Of a stretch of DNA of 64,000 bases, positions 34,218-44,754 are shown in pieces. Source of the DNA: Piezodorus guildinii (lineage: Eukaryota; Arthropoda; Insecta; Hemiptera; Pentatomidae). The stretch lies in the NCBI GenBank assembly GCA_023052935.1, contig CM041294.1, positions 102,580,116 to 102,644,115 of the forward strand. The letters are read 5' to 3'. The notes under the pieces were generated by a model. It was not told where the DNA came from. It made no database searches and saw only the letters and a program-made list of their open reading frames with translations. The translations under genes were made by a program, and so were the position numbers. Every line of letters begins with the position of its first letter. Position 1 is the first letter of the stretch.

Positions 34218-34247
34218 CTGATGAAGACCCACAACGTGGGTCGAAAC
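34218..34247 (+). ncRNA. hammerhead-ribozyme-like core (Penelope-type), degenerate
   Basis: CTGATGA (34218-34224), one extra A, a 7-bp stem GACCCAC/GTGGGTC with an AAC loop, then GAAAC. This is the order of a hammerhead core (CUGANGA, helix II, GAAA). Penelope-like retroelements are known to carry such motifs. The expected ACGU(H) cleavage segment is replaced by ACTTTA, so activity is doubtful. No Penelope coding sequence is nearby. Confidence 0.45.
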
Positions 34248-34404
34248 TTTAGCTAATACATTTTTTTTTTCTCTATTGGCTAATCTTTTATGATCAGTAA
34301 CGAAATCACCGAATTCTTCTTATTTATCAAAACGGTCATTCTTAAATAGACTAAAAATAATAATAAATATTAGTACCAAGTTATAGATGGATTAATCTGG
34401 AGTC

Positions 34405-34500
34405 AGTCTTTTTTTTAAATATTCAAACCCACTAGATGGTCGAAGGAATTTTAAAAGCCCTTGTTTTTTTTATCACCGACTGACTCCTGATTATTCCACC
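34405..34500 (+). repeat. SINE fragment
   Basis: ATTCAAACCCACTAGATGGTCGAAGGAATTTTAAAAGCCCTTG-type text (34421 on) matches 32731-32770 of the SINE copy upstream, starting in the B box. Only the front half is present. Confidence 0.5.
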
Positions 34501-35085
34501 TATAATGGTTTCTATAGTCGACTATACATCCTCAATATTAGAACCAAGATTATAGTAATTTAATATTATTTAAACAATTATATTACATTTCCATCTACAT
34601 CATTTTATATATTGTAATTTCATTTTTTTATATACCTTATTTACAGGTCAAATTATATAATTATAAAAACATTTCTTCTTCAATTTTTAAACTATCGTCA
34701 TTAATTAATATAGTCACTGTATTTTTAAAATAAACTTGTCACATACTTATATAAAGATTCATTCTCATCATTATTACATACTGAACCATTTTTACCTAAT
34801 TATTGTATTTTTGGACAGAATGGAATCCTTTAATTTTTTATTACTATTATAAATTCACATTTGCCAACTAATTGCCTGTTTTCAAACTATCATAGTAAAT
34901 AAAAATGATAAATTATATGGTAAAATTGAGATAAATGTCACTTTCTTTTTTTAATGAAACTTAAATTTTCGTATTAGTTATTATACCTGCATAGTTTATG
35001 TTTTTTTTTTTTTTTTCATGACTTCTAATTTACTGTATTTTTTTATATTGTTAGAAACAAAAATGGCTTTTTGTGTAGTATTTAA
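34500..35085. other. no gene recognised
   Basis: AT-rich sequence with T-runs only. Confidence 0.5.
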
Positions 35086-35086
35086 T

Positions 35087-35579
35087 ATTTGTGTGTCTTT
35101 TTTTTTTTTTTTTTTTTTTTTTCTTTATATCTTTATTTACACCTGTCAGAAGATGTCTGACTATCAGCAAATGTGCTGGAAAAAATTAAGATTAGACATG
35201 ATAGGCATGGGGAAGTAAAGTGCCCAGCAGCACCCCTTCCAAGGTTTTAATCTAGCTGAGGAGGTCCCTCATCCAGCTTCGTTTTAGCCTTCTTCTGACC
35301 GGCATTTCAGCAACTGACATGTCGTTAATCAGTCTATTGTCGTGTCCGTTAAGTTTAATGTGAAATCGAGAATAGAGTGTTCGTATATTTTGGTCAATTG
35401 TTGGTTGCTGTAAGTCCGTATGTGGGGTTCTGTAGTTTACGTACCAAGGAGCTGTCGTTATGAGTCTTAAAATTTTGGATTGAAATGATTGCAGTTTTTG
35501 TATGTGAGTTTTTTTTACTGAACCAAAAATCTGTGAAGCGTTAGTCCATATTGGCTTAAGAAGGTATTTGTGTGTCTTT
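35087..35579 (-). mobile_element. Jockey-type LINE J2 3' end, copy 2, with 14-bp TSD
   Basis: ATTTGTGTGTCTTT occurs at 35087-35100 and 35566-35579, an exact 14-bp target duplication around 35101-35565. The insert reads on the minus strand and ends with poly-A (the T-run at 35101-35122). It repeats the 3' end seen at 23480 and 37085: ANIRTLYSRF-like residues, RLKRSWMRDLLS and GVLLGTLLP. It is truncated about 465 bp from its 3' end, a classic 5'-truncated LINE insertion. Confidence 0.88.
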
Positions 35580-37080
35580 GAAATTAAAATTATGCATATT
35601 AACTATGCTATGATTTGGTAATGCTGTATTATTTATATTTTTGGTATTTTTACGATTGCATACATGTTGTTTTAAACTATTATCTAGATCTTAGATGTTT
35701 CTCAAATATAGATAACATTTTTGGAAACTTTCAGAATCTATTTTGTATTAACATTTTATTTATTTTCTTTTTCTATTTAACTTATTATATAGTCCAAATC
35801 TGATATTATTATGGGAATATGAAATTAAAAAATCTATACGTTACAATATAATCATATAAAACTGGTTACTTCTCGTTTGCAGTCAATTGTTTGTTAATTC
35901 TGATTTTTCTAATGATTGTGGTATTACATTGATGTTTTGGATAATTTATTTGAAGTATAGTAAAACTATAAAATACATGTTCATGAACGATAACAATAAA
36001 TCATGTTAGTACATTGCTTAATATCTGGCAATATTCTGTAACATGAACTTCTATAAAGTTTCTTAAAGCCGGCAAAGTGGTAGTATCAGTTAAACTGTTG
36101 ACCCGTTATAATCTGTGATCAGATTAGGGCTAATTTCATAACTAAGTCAAACATCAACTCATTTTCCCTTTGAGCTATTTTAAATCGGCCCTTTCAGAAA
36201 TCAGGGATGGGGTAAATCTTTCAGATCGTATTAACGATTCACAATTTATGGTTCGTCGGTTTCGATTCGATAATCAATAACTAAAGAATTGTAAGTTATT
36301 GCATTTATAATGTACAAAAAGTACTGTACAGAACGGTTGATGAAGATTAAGTTAAGATTGTTAAATTTTAAGTAAGTTAAGATCAAATTAAAAAGTATAA
36401 ACTACATTATAATGTAGTATAAATGAATCTGGATTACTTTTAATTTTTTTAAATATCAGAGTAACTGTTTAAGTGTGAATTAAAATATATGATTTCTTAA
36501 GTTCTTTATTCTGCCTTTCATTTCTCCGAGATCATAACTAGAAGCTTATTACAGCCCTTATAATATATATCCAAACATATATCTTATAATTTTGCAAGAT
36601 ACTTTTTGTATTTTTTTCTTTTGAAAGATCTTTACTAGAAATATAATAAGTAACTACAGTGTAAACTATAAAATTTAATTAACTCAACAATGGAATTACT
36701 CGTATGACAGTATTTTATTAAAACTGGTTTGACTATTACCATGGAGTCATTATTTAAATTAGTTAACTAACATTCACTCAAGATGCAGAAATATTGCATT
36801 CAAATTTTAAGCAGGAACAGTTAGTCGCACTAAGTTCCCCTATTAATAATTGCCTTTCCGTTTTGCGAAACGCCTGAGAAATCAATGTTCTGACTATTAA
36901 TAACTTTAGTTAAGGTATATATACGAAGAAACAATGACTGAATTCCGTCTGTAGAATCAGGAAACTTCAAAGGAAATTATTATTCTATCTTTGTAAGCCT
37001 ATTAATCTCTCTTTTAGAATATTTCGATTTATATTTGAATGATTTATCTTGATGGAATAACTGTTTATGCTTTCAAAGAA
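35580..37080. other. no gene recognised
   Basis: AT-rich; the open frame at 35615-35803 is hydrophobic and probably chance. Confidence 0.5.
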
Positions 37081-37084
37081 GAAA

Positions 37085-37835
37085 TTTTTTTTTTCTCTTT
37101 ATATCTTTATCTACACTTGTCAGAAGATGTCTGACAATCATCAAATGTGTTGGACAAATGTAAGATCAGACATGGTAGGCATGGGAAAGTAAAGTGCCCA
37201 GCAGCACCCCTTGAAAACAATTAATTTAGCAGAGGAGGTCCCTCATCCAGCTTCGTTTTAGCCTTCTTCTGACCGGCATTTCAGCTACTGACATGTCGTT
37301 AATCAGTCTATTGTCGTGTCCGTTAAGTTTAATGTGAAAACGAGAATAGAGTGTTCGTATATGTTGGTTGCTGTAAGTCTGTATGTAGGGTTCTGTAGTT
37401 TACGTACCAAGGAGCTGTCGTTATGAGTCTTAAAAATTTTGGATTTCAATTATTGCAGTTTTTGTATGTGAGTCTTTTTTGCTGAACCAAAAATCTGTGA
37501 AGCGTGAGTCCATATTAAGTTAAGAAGGTATGTGTATGTATTCAGTTTCTGACTAATTTTTAATTTTGATGATTTTGATAAAAGAGAGTATAGTACTTTC
37601 AGTTGTGGAACGTGGTTGAGAGACTGTCTTTTCTTTCATCTTGACATGTGGGCCCCAAGTCATCCTTCGATCGAGTGTCAGTCCTAGGTAATGTACAGAG
37701 TTTGTCTGAGGAATTCGGTTGTTGTCGATAAAAATTGGTGGGCAAGTGTTTTGTCGTAGTATGAATTGAATTGTTTGAACAAGAAGAGATTGATTTGTAA
37801 TTGTGATTTTGCAAAATATATTTATAATTGCAATA
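37085..37835 (-). mobile_element. Jockey-type LINE J2 3' end, copy 3 (longest)
   Basis: On the minus strand from about 37815: NQSLLVQTIQFILRQNTCPP, IFIDNNRIPQTNSVHYLGLT, LDRRMTWGPHVKMK, then IWT-ASQIFGSAKKTHIQKL in a shifted frame, and the common 3' end with poly-A (T-run at 37086-37096). It extends 300 bp further 5' than the other copies and reaches the YLGLTLDRR block after RT motif C. One deletion and several frameshifts are present relative to copy 2. Confidence 0.82.
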
Positions 37836-38302
37836 ATCATTTGCGCTAACCTTTAACTATTCCAAGTAAAAAGAAATTTTTATAAAAACATTATAAGAAT
37901 TATGATTATTGTTAAATGTATTGTTAAATAATGGTACAGTATATGAAACCGTAATATTTTTATTACACCACGGTCTTTGAGTCTCCTACAACCAATATCG
38001 TATATTATAGCTTAAGGAATTTCTTTCAATTATATAATTAAAGAGTAAATTAAATACATAAAAACTCTAGAAAAACCTTTAGTTCTTTTACCTATAGCTA
38101 GTTACTTGTCATATGAATTGCAAAAAAAACTTTTTTTTCCTGAATATTTTAGGCGCTACTACTCTGATAGCTTGTATAATTTTCTAGTTTCTAGCGATAT
38201 TAAATTTATAAACTGTAAATTTCCAAGCAATTCGTTATAATTATATCGATATAATCCTGAACAAAATAAATAACTTATTCATAGAGTAAAACAAATCCAG
38301 CG

Positions 38303-38336
38303 TCAGTCGGGCTTCAGCATTGGAAGAGAGAAGACG
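38303..38336 (+). promoter_or_regulatory. internal LINE promoter: Inr plus DPE
   Basis: TCAGTC at 38303-38308 matches the arthropod initiator with A+1 at 38305. AGACG at 38332-38336 falls exactly at +28 to +32, the required DPE position and consensus (RGWYV). There is no TATA box. This is the promoter architecture of Jockey and I elements, where the promoter is carried inside the transcribed region. The inserted copy starts 20 bp upstream of the predicted start, so this transcript may have begun a little further 5'. Confidence 0.6.
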
Positions 38337-38500
38337 TGGAGCTCCAGTAACAGATAAGATTAAGATTTCTTTATATCTTCTTTGATATCTTTCTTTTTCT
38401 TTTTTTTTTTTTTTTTTTTTTTTTTATTTATTTTATTTGTTCTCTTTGTGTAGGTGATAGTTTATATTATTTTTTAAATCAAAAATTGCCTATTTTTTCT

Positions 38501-39811
38501 ATGGGTGATCCCATAGATCTCAATAGCCCAAAGGCTAAAAGAAAAAGACCGCGCGGGAGAATTAAATCGATACCCGATAATGCGAATTTTCAAATAAGTC
38601 CCTCCTTTCTAATTTTAGAAAGAGAGGATGATCTAAATTTTCAAAAAGTGTCGCCCTTCTTTATTAATAAATTTTTATCAAATTTGGTAGGAGACTTAAA
38701 AATGATTAAAAAACTAAAAAATGGAACGTTACTAATTGAAACAAAAAATGGGAAACAATCCGAAGAGTTACTCAAATGTAAAAACTTCGGGGGCCAGTTC
38801 CCCATACAGGTATCCCCTCATAATACTTTAAATTTTAGTAAAGGTGTAATTAGATGCTATGACCTTCAATTTCTTGAAATTGAAGAAATTAAAAATGAAC
38901 TATCATCAGTAATAACCGATATAAACAGAATTAAAATTAAAAAAAATGGAAACGAAATATTAACTAACTCTTATATCGTAACATTCCCATCACCGAGAAT
39001 CCCTGAAGAATTAAAAATAGGCTATTACACGGTCAAGGTCCAAAACTATATTTTTTCTCCTTATCGGTGCTTCAATTGTTTAGGTTTTAATCATCCCACT
39101 AAGGATTGCAAACAAACGCCTAAATGTATACAATGCGGAGAAGACAAACACGGAGATGTTAAATGTACGCGACCACCCAGGTGTGCCAACTGTTCCGGAG
39201 AGCACCATGCCCTAGATCGTACGTGCCCTGCTTTCATTATGCAAAAAGAAATAAAATATATACAATCTGTTAATAAAATATCTTTTAATGAAGCCAAAAA
39301 ATTATACAAAGAGAAAAACCCTACAACATTTATGAAATCTTTTTCTTCAATCACGAAAACAAAATCTTATCATACCGAAAAAAAAGATATCGGCATTCAA
39401 ACCGTTTTATTAGACAATATTAGAGAACAAAAATTCCAAAACTCTAATATTATATCAAATCTCGAAACCCCTTTCTCCACTAATCCCACTCCCCTCCCCT
39501 CTAATCCCGCCCCCCTCACCTCTAATCCTGCCCCTCTCCTTTCTCCTAATCCTCCACCCCTCCTCCCCCCTCTCCCAGCGGACGCTCCGCTAGCGACCCT
39601 ACCGGCCGATCCTGAACCTTCTAATAGGTCGCGATCCGCCTCAAGAAGACGTGGGGTCGTACCCCGGCCCTCTCTGCCCACCGACGAATCAGGCCCATCG
39701 AAAAGCACTGAAAGTGCTTTGATGGCATTAGACGTCGAAGAGAGCACTGAGGGAGAATTCACCGTCGTTAACAATAAAAAACAGGGAAACAGGAAAACTA
39801 AAAAAACTTAA
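38501..39811 (+). CDS. LINE ORF1: gag-like RNA-binding protein
   Basis: An intact 436-codon frame. ATG 38501 is chosen because it is the first ATG; the frame is open a little further upstream. The N-terminal ~190 residues are Lys/Ile-rich and should form the RNA-recognition-like folds of insect LINE ORF1. Three zinc knuckles follow at about 39068-39232: CFNCLGFNHPTKDC, CIQCGEDKHGDVKC (both C-X2-C-X4-H-X4-C) and CANCSGEHHALDRTC. After an alpha-helical basic stretch comes a Pro-rich repeat region (39478-39610) and an RSRSASRRR-type basic segment. The protein should coat the LINE RNA in the retrotransposition RNP. The stop overlaps the start of the next frame as TAATG. Confidence 0.9.
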   Translation: MGDPIDLNSPKAKRKRPRGRIKSIPDNANFQISPSFLILEREDDLNFQKVSPFFINKFLSNLVGDLKMIKKLKNGTLLIETKNGKQSEELLKCKNFGGQFPIQVSPHNTLNFSKGVIRCYDLQFLEIEEIKNELSSVITDINRIKIKKNGNEILTNSYIVTFPSPRIPEELKIGYYTVKVQNYIFSPYRCFNCLGFNHPTKDCKQTPKCIQCGEDKHGDVKCTRPPRCANCSGEHHALDRTCPAFIMQKEIKYIQSVNKISFNEAKKLYKEKNPTTFMKSFSSITKTKSYHTEKKDIGIQTVLLDNIREQKFQNSNIISNLETPFSTNPTPLPSNPAPLTSNPAPLLSPNPPPLLPPLPADAPLATLPADPEPSNRSRSASRRRGVVPRPSLPTDESGPSKSTESALMALDVEESTEGEFTVVNNKKQGNRKTKKT

Positions 39812-40737
39812 TGACTCATAAAAATAAAAAAATAACCATAATTCACGTACATAACAAATATATCGAGCTAAAATATTATACAACTATCCTCTGCCCTAAA
39901 ACAGAAATATTTATTTGGCACTATAAATATATCCACATAATTAAAAATACACGTAAATATAGAGAACATAACAAATGCACCGATAACAATAATAATATTA
40001 ACGATATCTACAGATTCCAATGCATCTATTTATTCCTACCAGACAAAATAGTAAACATATACAAATCATTCCTAGCAGCCAAAACAATAAACATTTATTA
40101 TCCATTCAATAAAACTATAGAAAACAAATATCACGCCATACTTTTAATCAATTATAATCAAAATAAACAACATTGTACTTTAAATAAAGAAAATTATATC
40201 TCCCGTGTTCTATTCATTTTTTTAATATTTAGTAGACATGCATATATATATTTTGTGGACGTAAACGCGAAAAGTCAGGAACTTCTGAATGCATTTCCTT
40301 ATACGTCTAGAATTATTATGTTCGTATATGAGTGTGTGTATATGTGTGCGTATATACGTTTTTGCCTATGTGTGTGTGTGTATATGTATATGTATGTGTG
40401 GATATATGCAGGGTATGCATGCGTGTATGTGTATGCATGTATGTATATGTATGTATGTGTGTTATATATAAGTAATATGTATGGGTTTAATGTATGGGGA
40501 CGAAGTTACACTAGAAATAAATATCATACGTCTTTCGTCTTAATCTTTACATATGAAACAATTGCTCTTACTGCAAGTTACTGTATTCATATAACATTTA
40601 TCAATGTCGAAGTTCATGTTACTTCACCGCTTCTTACGATAGTTAATTGTTTTTATCAATTTCCTTTTTTCTTCTCTTTTATATTTAGTTTATCAGATTT
40701 ATTAATAAATCAGATCTTTAAAAAGCAAATTTCTTAA
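39811..40737 (+). CDS. unrecognised 308-codon frame between LINE ORF1 and ORF2
   Basis: ATG 39811-39813 shares its A with the ORF1 stop (TAATG), an arrangement known to support coupled termination and reinitiation in the Bombyx LINE SART1. The frame then stays open for 308 codons in DNA so AT-rich that random sequence would give a stop about every 12 codons. The peptide is basic, rich in Ile, Tyr, Asn and Lys, with a Tyr/Cys/Val/Met stretch (about residues 165-225, over a TGTATG-rich tract) and a hydrophobic C-terminus, so membrane segments are possible. No domain is recognised. It could be a third LINE protein, captured sequence, or 5' UTR of ORF2 kept open for another reason. Confidence 0.5.
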   Translation: MTHKNKKITIIHVHNKYIELKYYTTILCPKTEIFIWHYKYIHIIKNTRKYREHNKCTDNNNNINDIYRFQCIYLFLPDKIVNIYKSFLAAKTINIYYPFNKTIENKYHAILLINYNQNKQHCTLNKENYISRVLFIFLIFSRHAYIYFVDVNAKSQELLNAFPYTSRIIMFVYECVYMCAYIRFCLCVCVYMYMYVWIYAGYACVYVYACMYMYVCVLYISNMYGFNVWGRSYTRNKYHTSFVLIFTYETIALTASYCIHITFINVEVHVTSPLLTIVNCFYQFPFFFSFIFSLSDLLINQIFKKQIS

Positions 40738-40826
40738 TTTTCTATTTTTTTTTTGTTTTTTACAAAAAAAAATTTACACGTTTAGTCCCATTTATAATTT
40801 ATTTTATTTTTCCTATTACTATTACA

Positions 40827-43800
40827 ATGGTTCTTATCCAGTGGAATTGTAATGGTTTAAGAACACATTTTAATGATTTAAAAATCATAATACAGGACAT
40901 AAACCCGGTCTGTATAGCACTTCAAGAGACACATTTATCTATCAATGAAAATTTACCAATTAAAAATTTTGAAATCTATCGAAAGGATTGTATTAACAAT
41001 AAGCATAATAGTCGGGGAGTTCTAATAGCTGTCCACAAATCGGTTTATTCTGAGCCAATCACAATAGACTCACCCCTTCAGGTGGTAGCAGCCACTGTCC
41101 ATTTAGGTTTCACTTTTTCTCTATGCAATATCTACCTCCCACAAGACCGCTCAATAGATGCCCAACACTTGTTAGATATATACAACCAATTACCTCACCC
41201 TGTTTTGTTTGTTGGGGACGTTAATGGCCACAACCCCTTATGGGGTTCACGAGACACTAACTTACGAGGTAGAGTAATAGAAAATTTCATAGACCTCTCT
41301 AATTTACTCCTTTTAAACTCTGGCGAACCCACATTCCTTAGCTCCAGTTACGGGTCATACTCAGCTATAGATCTATCTCTCTGTAGTTCAAGCCTTTTTA
41401 AAACAACCGACTGGACCATCCTACCGGACCTCTATGGTAGTGACCATTATCCAATCCTTATAAAGTTTCGAAACTCAAAAACCACATACAACCTACAACC
41501 GAGGTGGATACTGGACAGAGCTGACTGGTCTCTCTATTCTTCCCTAGTCACCCCTCCACCGACCTCTCCATGTGAACTGACCATTGAAGAGGGGTGTACA
41601 GCTATCACGAACATCATCATAGAAGCAGCAACATCAGCTATACCAATGAACAGAGGAGTTCCAAAAAGACCACAGGTTCCATGGTTTAATGATACCTGTA
41701 AGCAAGCTCTAAAAGAACGTCGGAAAGCATACAAAAGATTTCAAAGGTGCATGACGATAGTAAATTTGGTAGAATATAAGAAACATCGCGCCATATGCAG
41801 GAAAACGTTCAACCAATGCAAAGCAGCATCCTGGAAAAACTTTTTAGGATCCATGAGTTCATCTACGACCTCTGCCGATGTCTGGAACAAGATCAGAAAA
41901 ATAACTAAAAATCCCTCCTTTCCTCGCTATACCATATTAGTTAATGGAAAATTATCCGATGATCCCCTAACCGTCTCGAATGAATTTGCCGCCTTTTTCT
42001 CGAACATCTATAATCCCGTTCGACAAAGTACAAACACTAGACCTGTAGAGATGGACTTTCAAAATACTAACGAGGAATCAGTCATAGATTATAACCACCC
42101 TTTTACCATGTGGGAACTAGAAAACATCTTAAATTCCGTGAAAGGATCCTCACCCGGCCCTGATAATATACATTACAGCATGATCAAACGTCTTCCTAAC
42201 AACACATTACATTGGCTCCTCGATTACTACAATCAACTATGGTCCATTGGGGAATTCCCAAATGCCTGGCGAAACTCAGTTATCATTCCCATACTAAAAA
42301 ATGGAAAAGACAAACGGTTACCAAATAGCTATCGTCCTATTTTCCTAACAAGTTGCCTTTGTAAGATTATTGAACGCATGGTCAACAAGAGGTTAATGTG
42401 GGTAATAGAAAAGAATGGTCTAATTCAACCCTTTCAGTCAGGATTTCGCAAAGGACATTCCACAATAGACCACTTAATAGTCTTAGAAGCAGAAATACAG
42501 TACGCCTTTGTTAATGGACAGCAGGCAGTCGTAGTATTCTTCGACATGATGAAGGCATTTGATTTCATAAACCATAAAGCCATTCTTCGCAAACTAATAG
42601 TGCTGGGAATCAGAGGGAAAATGTATAATTTCTTAAAACAATTTCTTAAAAATAGACGTTTTAGAGTTCGAGTTGGCAGTGAACTATCCAGCGATTATGA
42701 ACAGACCAGCGGTGTTCCTCAGGGCTGCGTCCTCAGTCCCACTCTATTCTCACTCGCGATAAACGATCTGGGGCTCAACTTACCAAGAGGCGTCAAACCT
42801 TTGTTATTTGCGGACGACTTAGCGATAGTTTGCCGATCTGAGAACATAAATAATATAAAAAAAAAATTACAGGAAGCCATTAACAGGATTAAGAACTGGT
42901 CCACTGCAATAGGTTTGAATATATCCATTGAAAAAACTGTTTGCCTTCACCTCAGCCGAAAGAGAAATACTCCACCATCACCCGACTTATTTATAGACAA
43001 TTCATTAATACCCTATACACCTCACCACAAATTCTTAGGGCTGGTATTTGATCGAAAATTGTATTGGGAACCTCATATTTCTTACATAAAGACAACTGCT
43101 ACAAAAAAATTAAACATTCTACGCTATCTTAGTGGCACATCCTGGGGTTCAGATAGATGCACAATGTTAAAACTCTATAAGGTCTTGGTTCGTGCTAAAT
43201 TGGAACACGGTTCTTTTGTCTATGGTTCAGCCCGTCGCCGAACCCTAGCTAAGCTGGACTCAGTTCATCACACAGGAATTCGAATTGCAACCGGCGCGTA
43301 CAGAACCAGTCCCGTCCTCAGTCTATGTTCAGAGGCAGGCTTACCTCCGCTATCATTCAGAAGACAAAAACTTGCGATAAGTTACATTTCCAAATTACTT
43401 CCACAAACCGAACATCCCTCTTACAAATATATTTTTCAATCTAAATGTTCAACGATTTTCCGCCTAAAACCAAATTCAACCTTACCTTTGGCCGAAAGAC
43501 TCTCTAACGTTATATCATCACTTAAAGCTATCCCGTTACAACAATTCGAAATTCAAACACCACCCTGGACTCTACCATCACCTAAAACAATTCTAAATCT
43601 TACTCATATTCCCAAAACTAACACTACTCCTTCAGAGTATAAAATACGACTATCTCGACTTCTGGAAAACATTCCAGATCATTTCCCAATTTACACCGAT
43701 GGCTCCAAGTCTGAAAATTCAACAGCCTCTTCCTTTGTAACTCGTGATGCGACCTACAAATTTAAATTACATAGGTTATGCTCTATTTATACCGCCGAAC

Positions 43801-44491
43801 TATACGCAATAGCATCATCACTCCAATTCTGTATACCTTTACCCCATAAATATATTGTAATACTATCAGATTCTCTAAGCTCCCTACAAGCTTTGAAAGT
43901 TATGTATCCAGAACACCAATAATTTTCCGAATTCAGTCCTATCTTTCGACACTCGTAGACCAGGGGAAGTCCGTCAGCTTTATATGGATCCCGAGCCACA
44001 TTGGCATTGTCGGCAACGAGCTTGCGGATCGGGCAGCGAAGGAAGCACTAACGCTCCCAGGTCGAGGTATTGCCGTCCTCACTCCATCGGAACTAAGTCG
44101 ACCTCTGAAAATGGAAGTATGGGATAACTGGCAGGTTATGTGGGACGAAGGCCCCCCCAGCAAACTTAAACAGATCAAGAAAACAGTAAAGCCGTGGTTG
44201 ACATCCTGCCGTAGTAACCGTAGGGAGGAGGTGGCCTTGGCTCGCATAAGAATTGGTCACACTGCACTAACCCATTCATACCTCATAAAAAAACAGCCAC
44301 CGCCAAAATGCACCTACTGCAGCTCCACCCTTACCATAAAGCACATCTTTGAGGAGTGCACTCATTATATAGAAAGTATTAATAGAATAGGCCTGACTTC
44401 AAACTTGAGCAATATTTTGAGAGACGACGAGACAGCAATAGCAATGGTTATACATTTTTTGAAAGCGCACCAGCTCCTGTCGCAACTATAG
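40827..44491 (+). CDS. LINE ORF2: endonuclease, reverse transcriptase, RNase H (one frameshift)
   Basis: Frame one (40827-43922, 1031 codons) encodes the AP endonuclease (IQWNCNGLR, ALQETHL, VGDVNGHNPLWGS, GSDHYPI), RT (SYRPIFLTSCLCKIIERMV, SGFRKGHSTIDHLIV, VVFFDMMKAFDFIN, SGVPQGCVLSPTLFS, LLFADDLAIV with FADD at residues 661-664) and the front of RNase H (IYTDGSKSEN, YTAELYAIASS, LSDSLSSLQAL). One base is missing in the C-run at about 43915-43917. The next frame carries on at once with SFIWIPSHIGIVGNELADRA, the last RNase H Asp, and ends RREEVALARIRIGHTALTH and CTYCSSTLTIKHIFEEC at 44489-44491. Apart from this single indel all catalytic residues are present. The protein nicks target DNA and copies the LINE RNA. 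Confidence 0.92.
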
Positions 44492-44754
44492 ATCTTATAA
44501 CTGAATTTCTTATTTATTTATTTATCTATTTTCTTTTTTATTATTTATCTATTTATTACTTAATTATTTGTATTTATTTATTTTTTTATTTTTGTTATAA
44601 AGTTATAATCAGTACTTTCCTTGTGATTATTTTCTTTAACTCAAAATAGAACTCTCACACAAATTTCTTTAACTTAAGTGAATTTATAGGCGTTGATGAC
44701 CTCGTAGTTTTACGCCTTTAAGCATCAACAAACAAACAAACAACTTATTCATAG

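Larger units (their letters stand above)
38272..44754 (+). mobile_element. full-length I-like LINE (three open frames) with 13-bp TSD
   Basis: AACTTATTCATAG occurs exactly at 38272-38284 and 44742-44754, so the insert is 38285-44741 (6457 bp). It contains a 5' UTR with a promoter match, ORF1 (38501-39811), an extra frame (39811-40737), ORF2 (40827-44491, one frameshift) and a 3' UTR ending in an AACAAACAAACAAAC tail (44727-44741). ORF2 includes endonuclease, RT and RNase H, the domain order of the I superfamily. The exact duplication and near-intact frames point to a young insertion. The 3' end has paired segments GTTGATG (44692) and CATCAAC (44723), so a terminal hairpin is likely. Confidence 0.93.

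Noticed and set aside
39397..39774. 125-codon frame antisense to LINE ORF1
   Set aside because: Produced by the Pro-rich tract of the gag protein read backwards (Gly/Ala/Val/Arg repeats).
40289..40471. Open frame over a TGTATG-rich tract
   Set aside because: Simple-sequence shadow inside the 308-codon frame in another phase.
41534..41734. Minus-strand frames within LINE ORF2 (also 42719-42928, 43787-44247)
   Set aside because: Antisense shadows of the endonuclease, RT and RNase H coding sequence.
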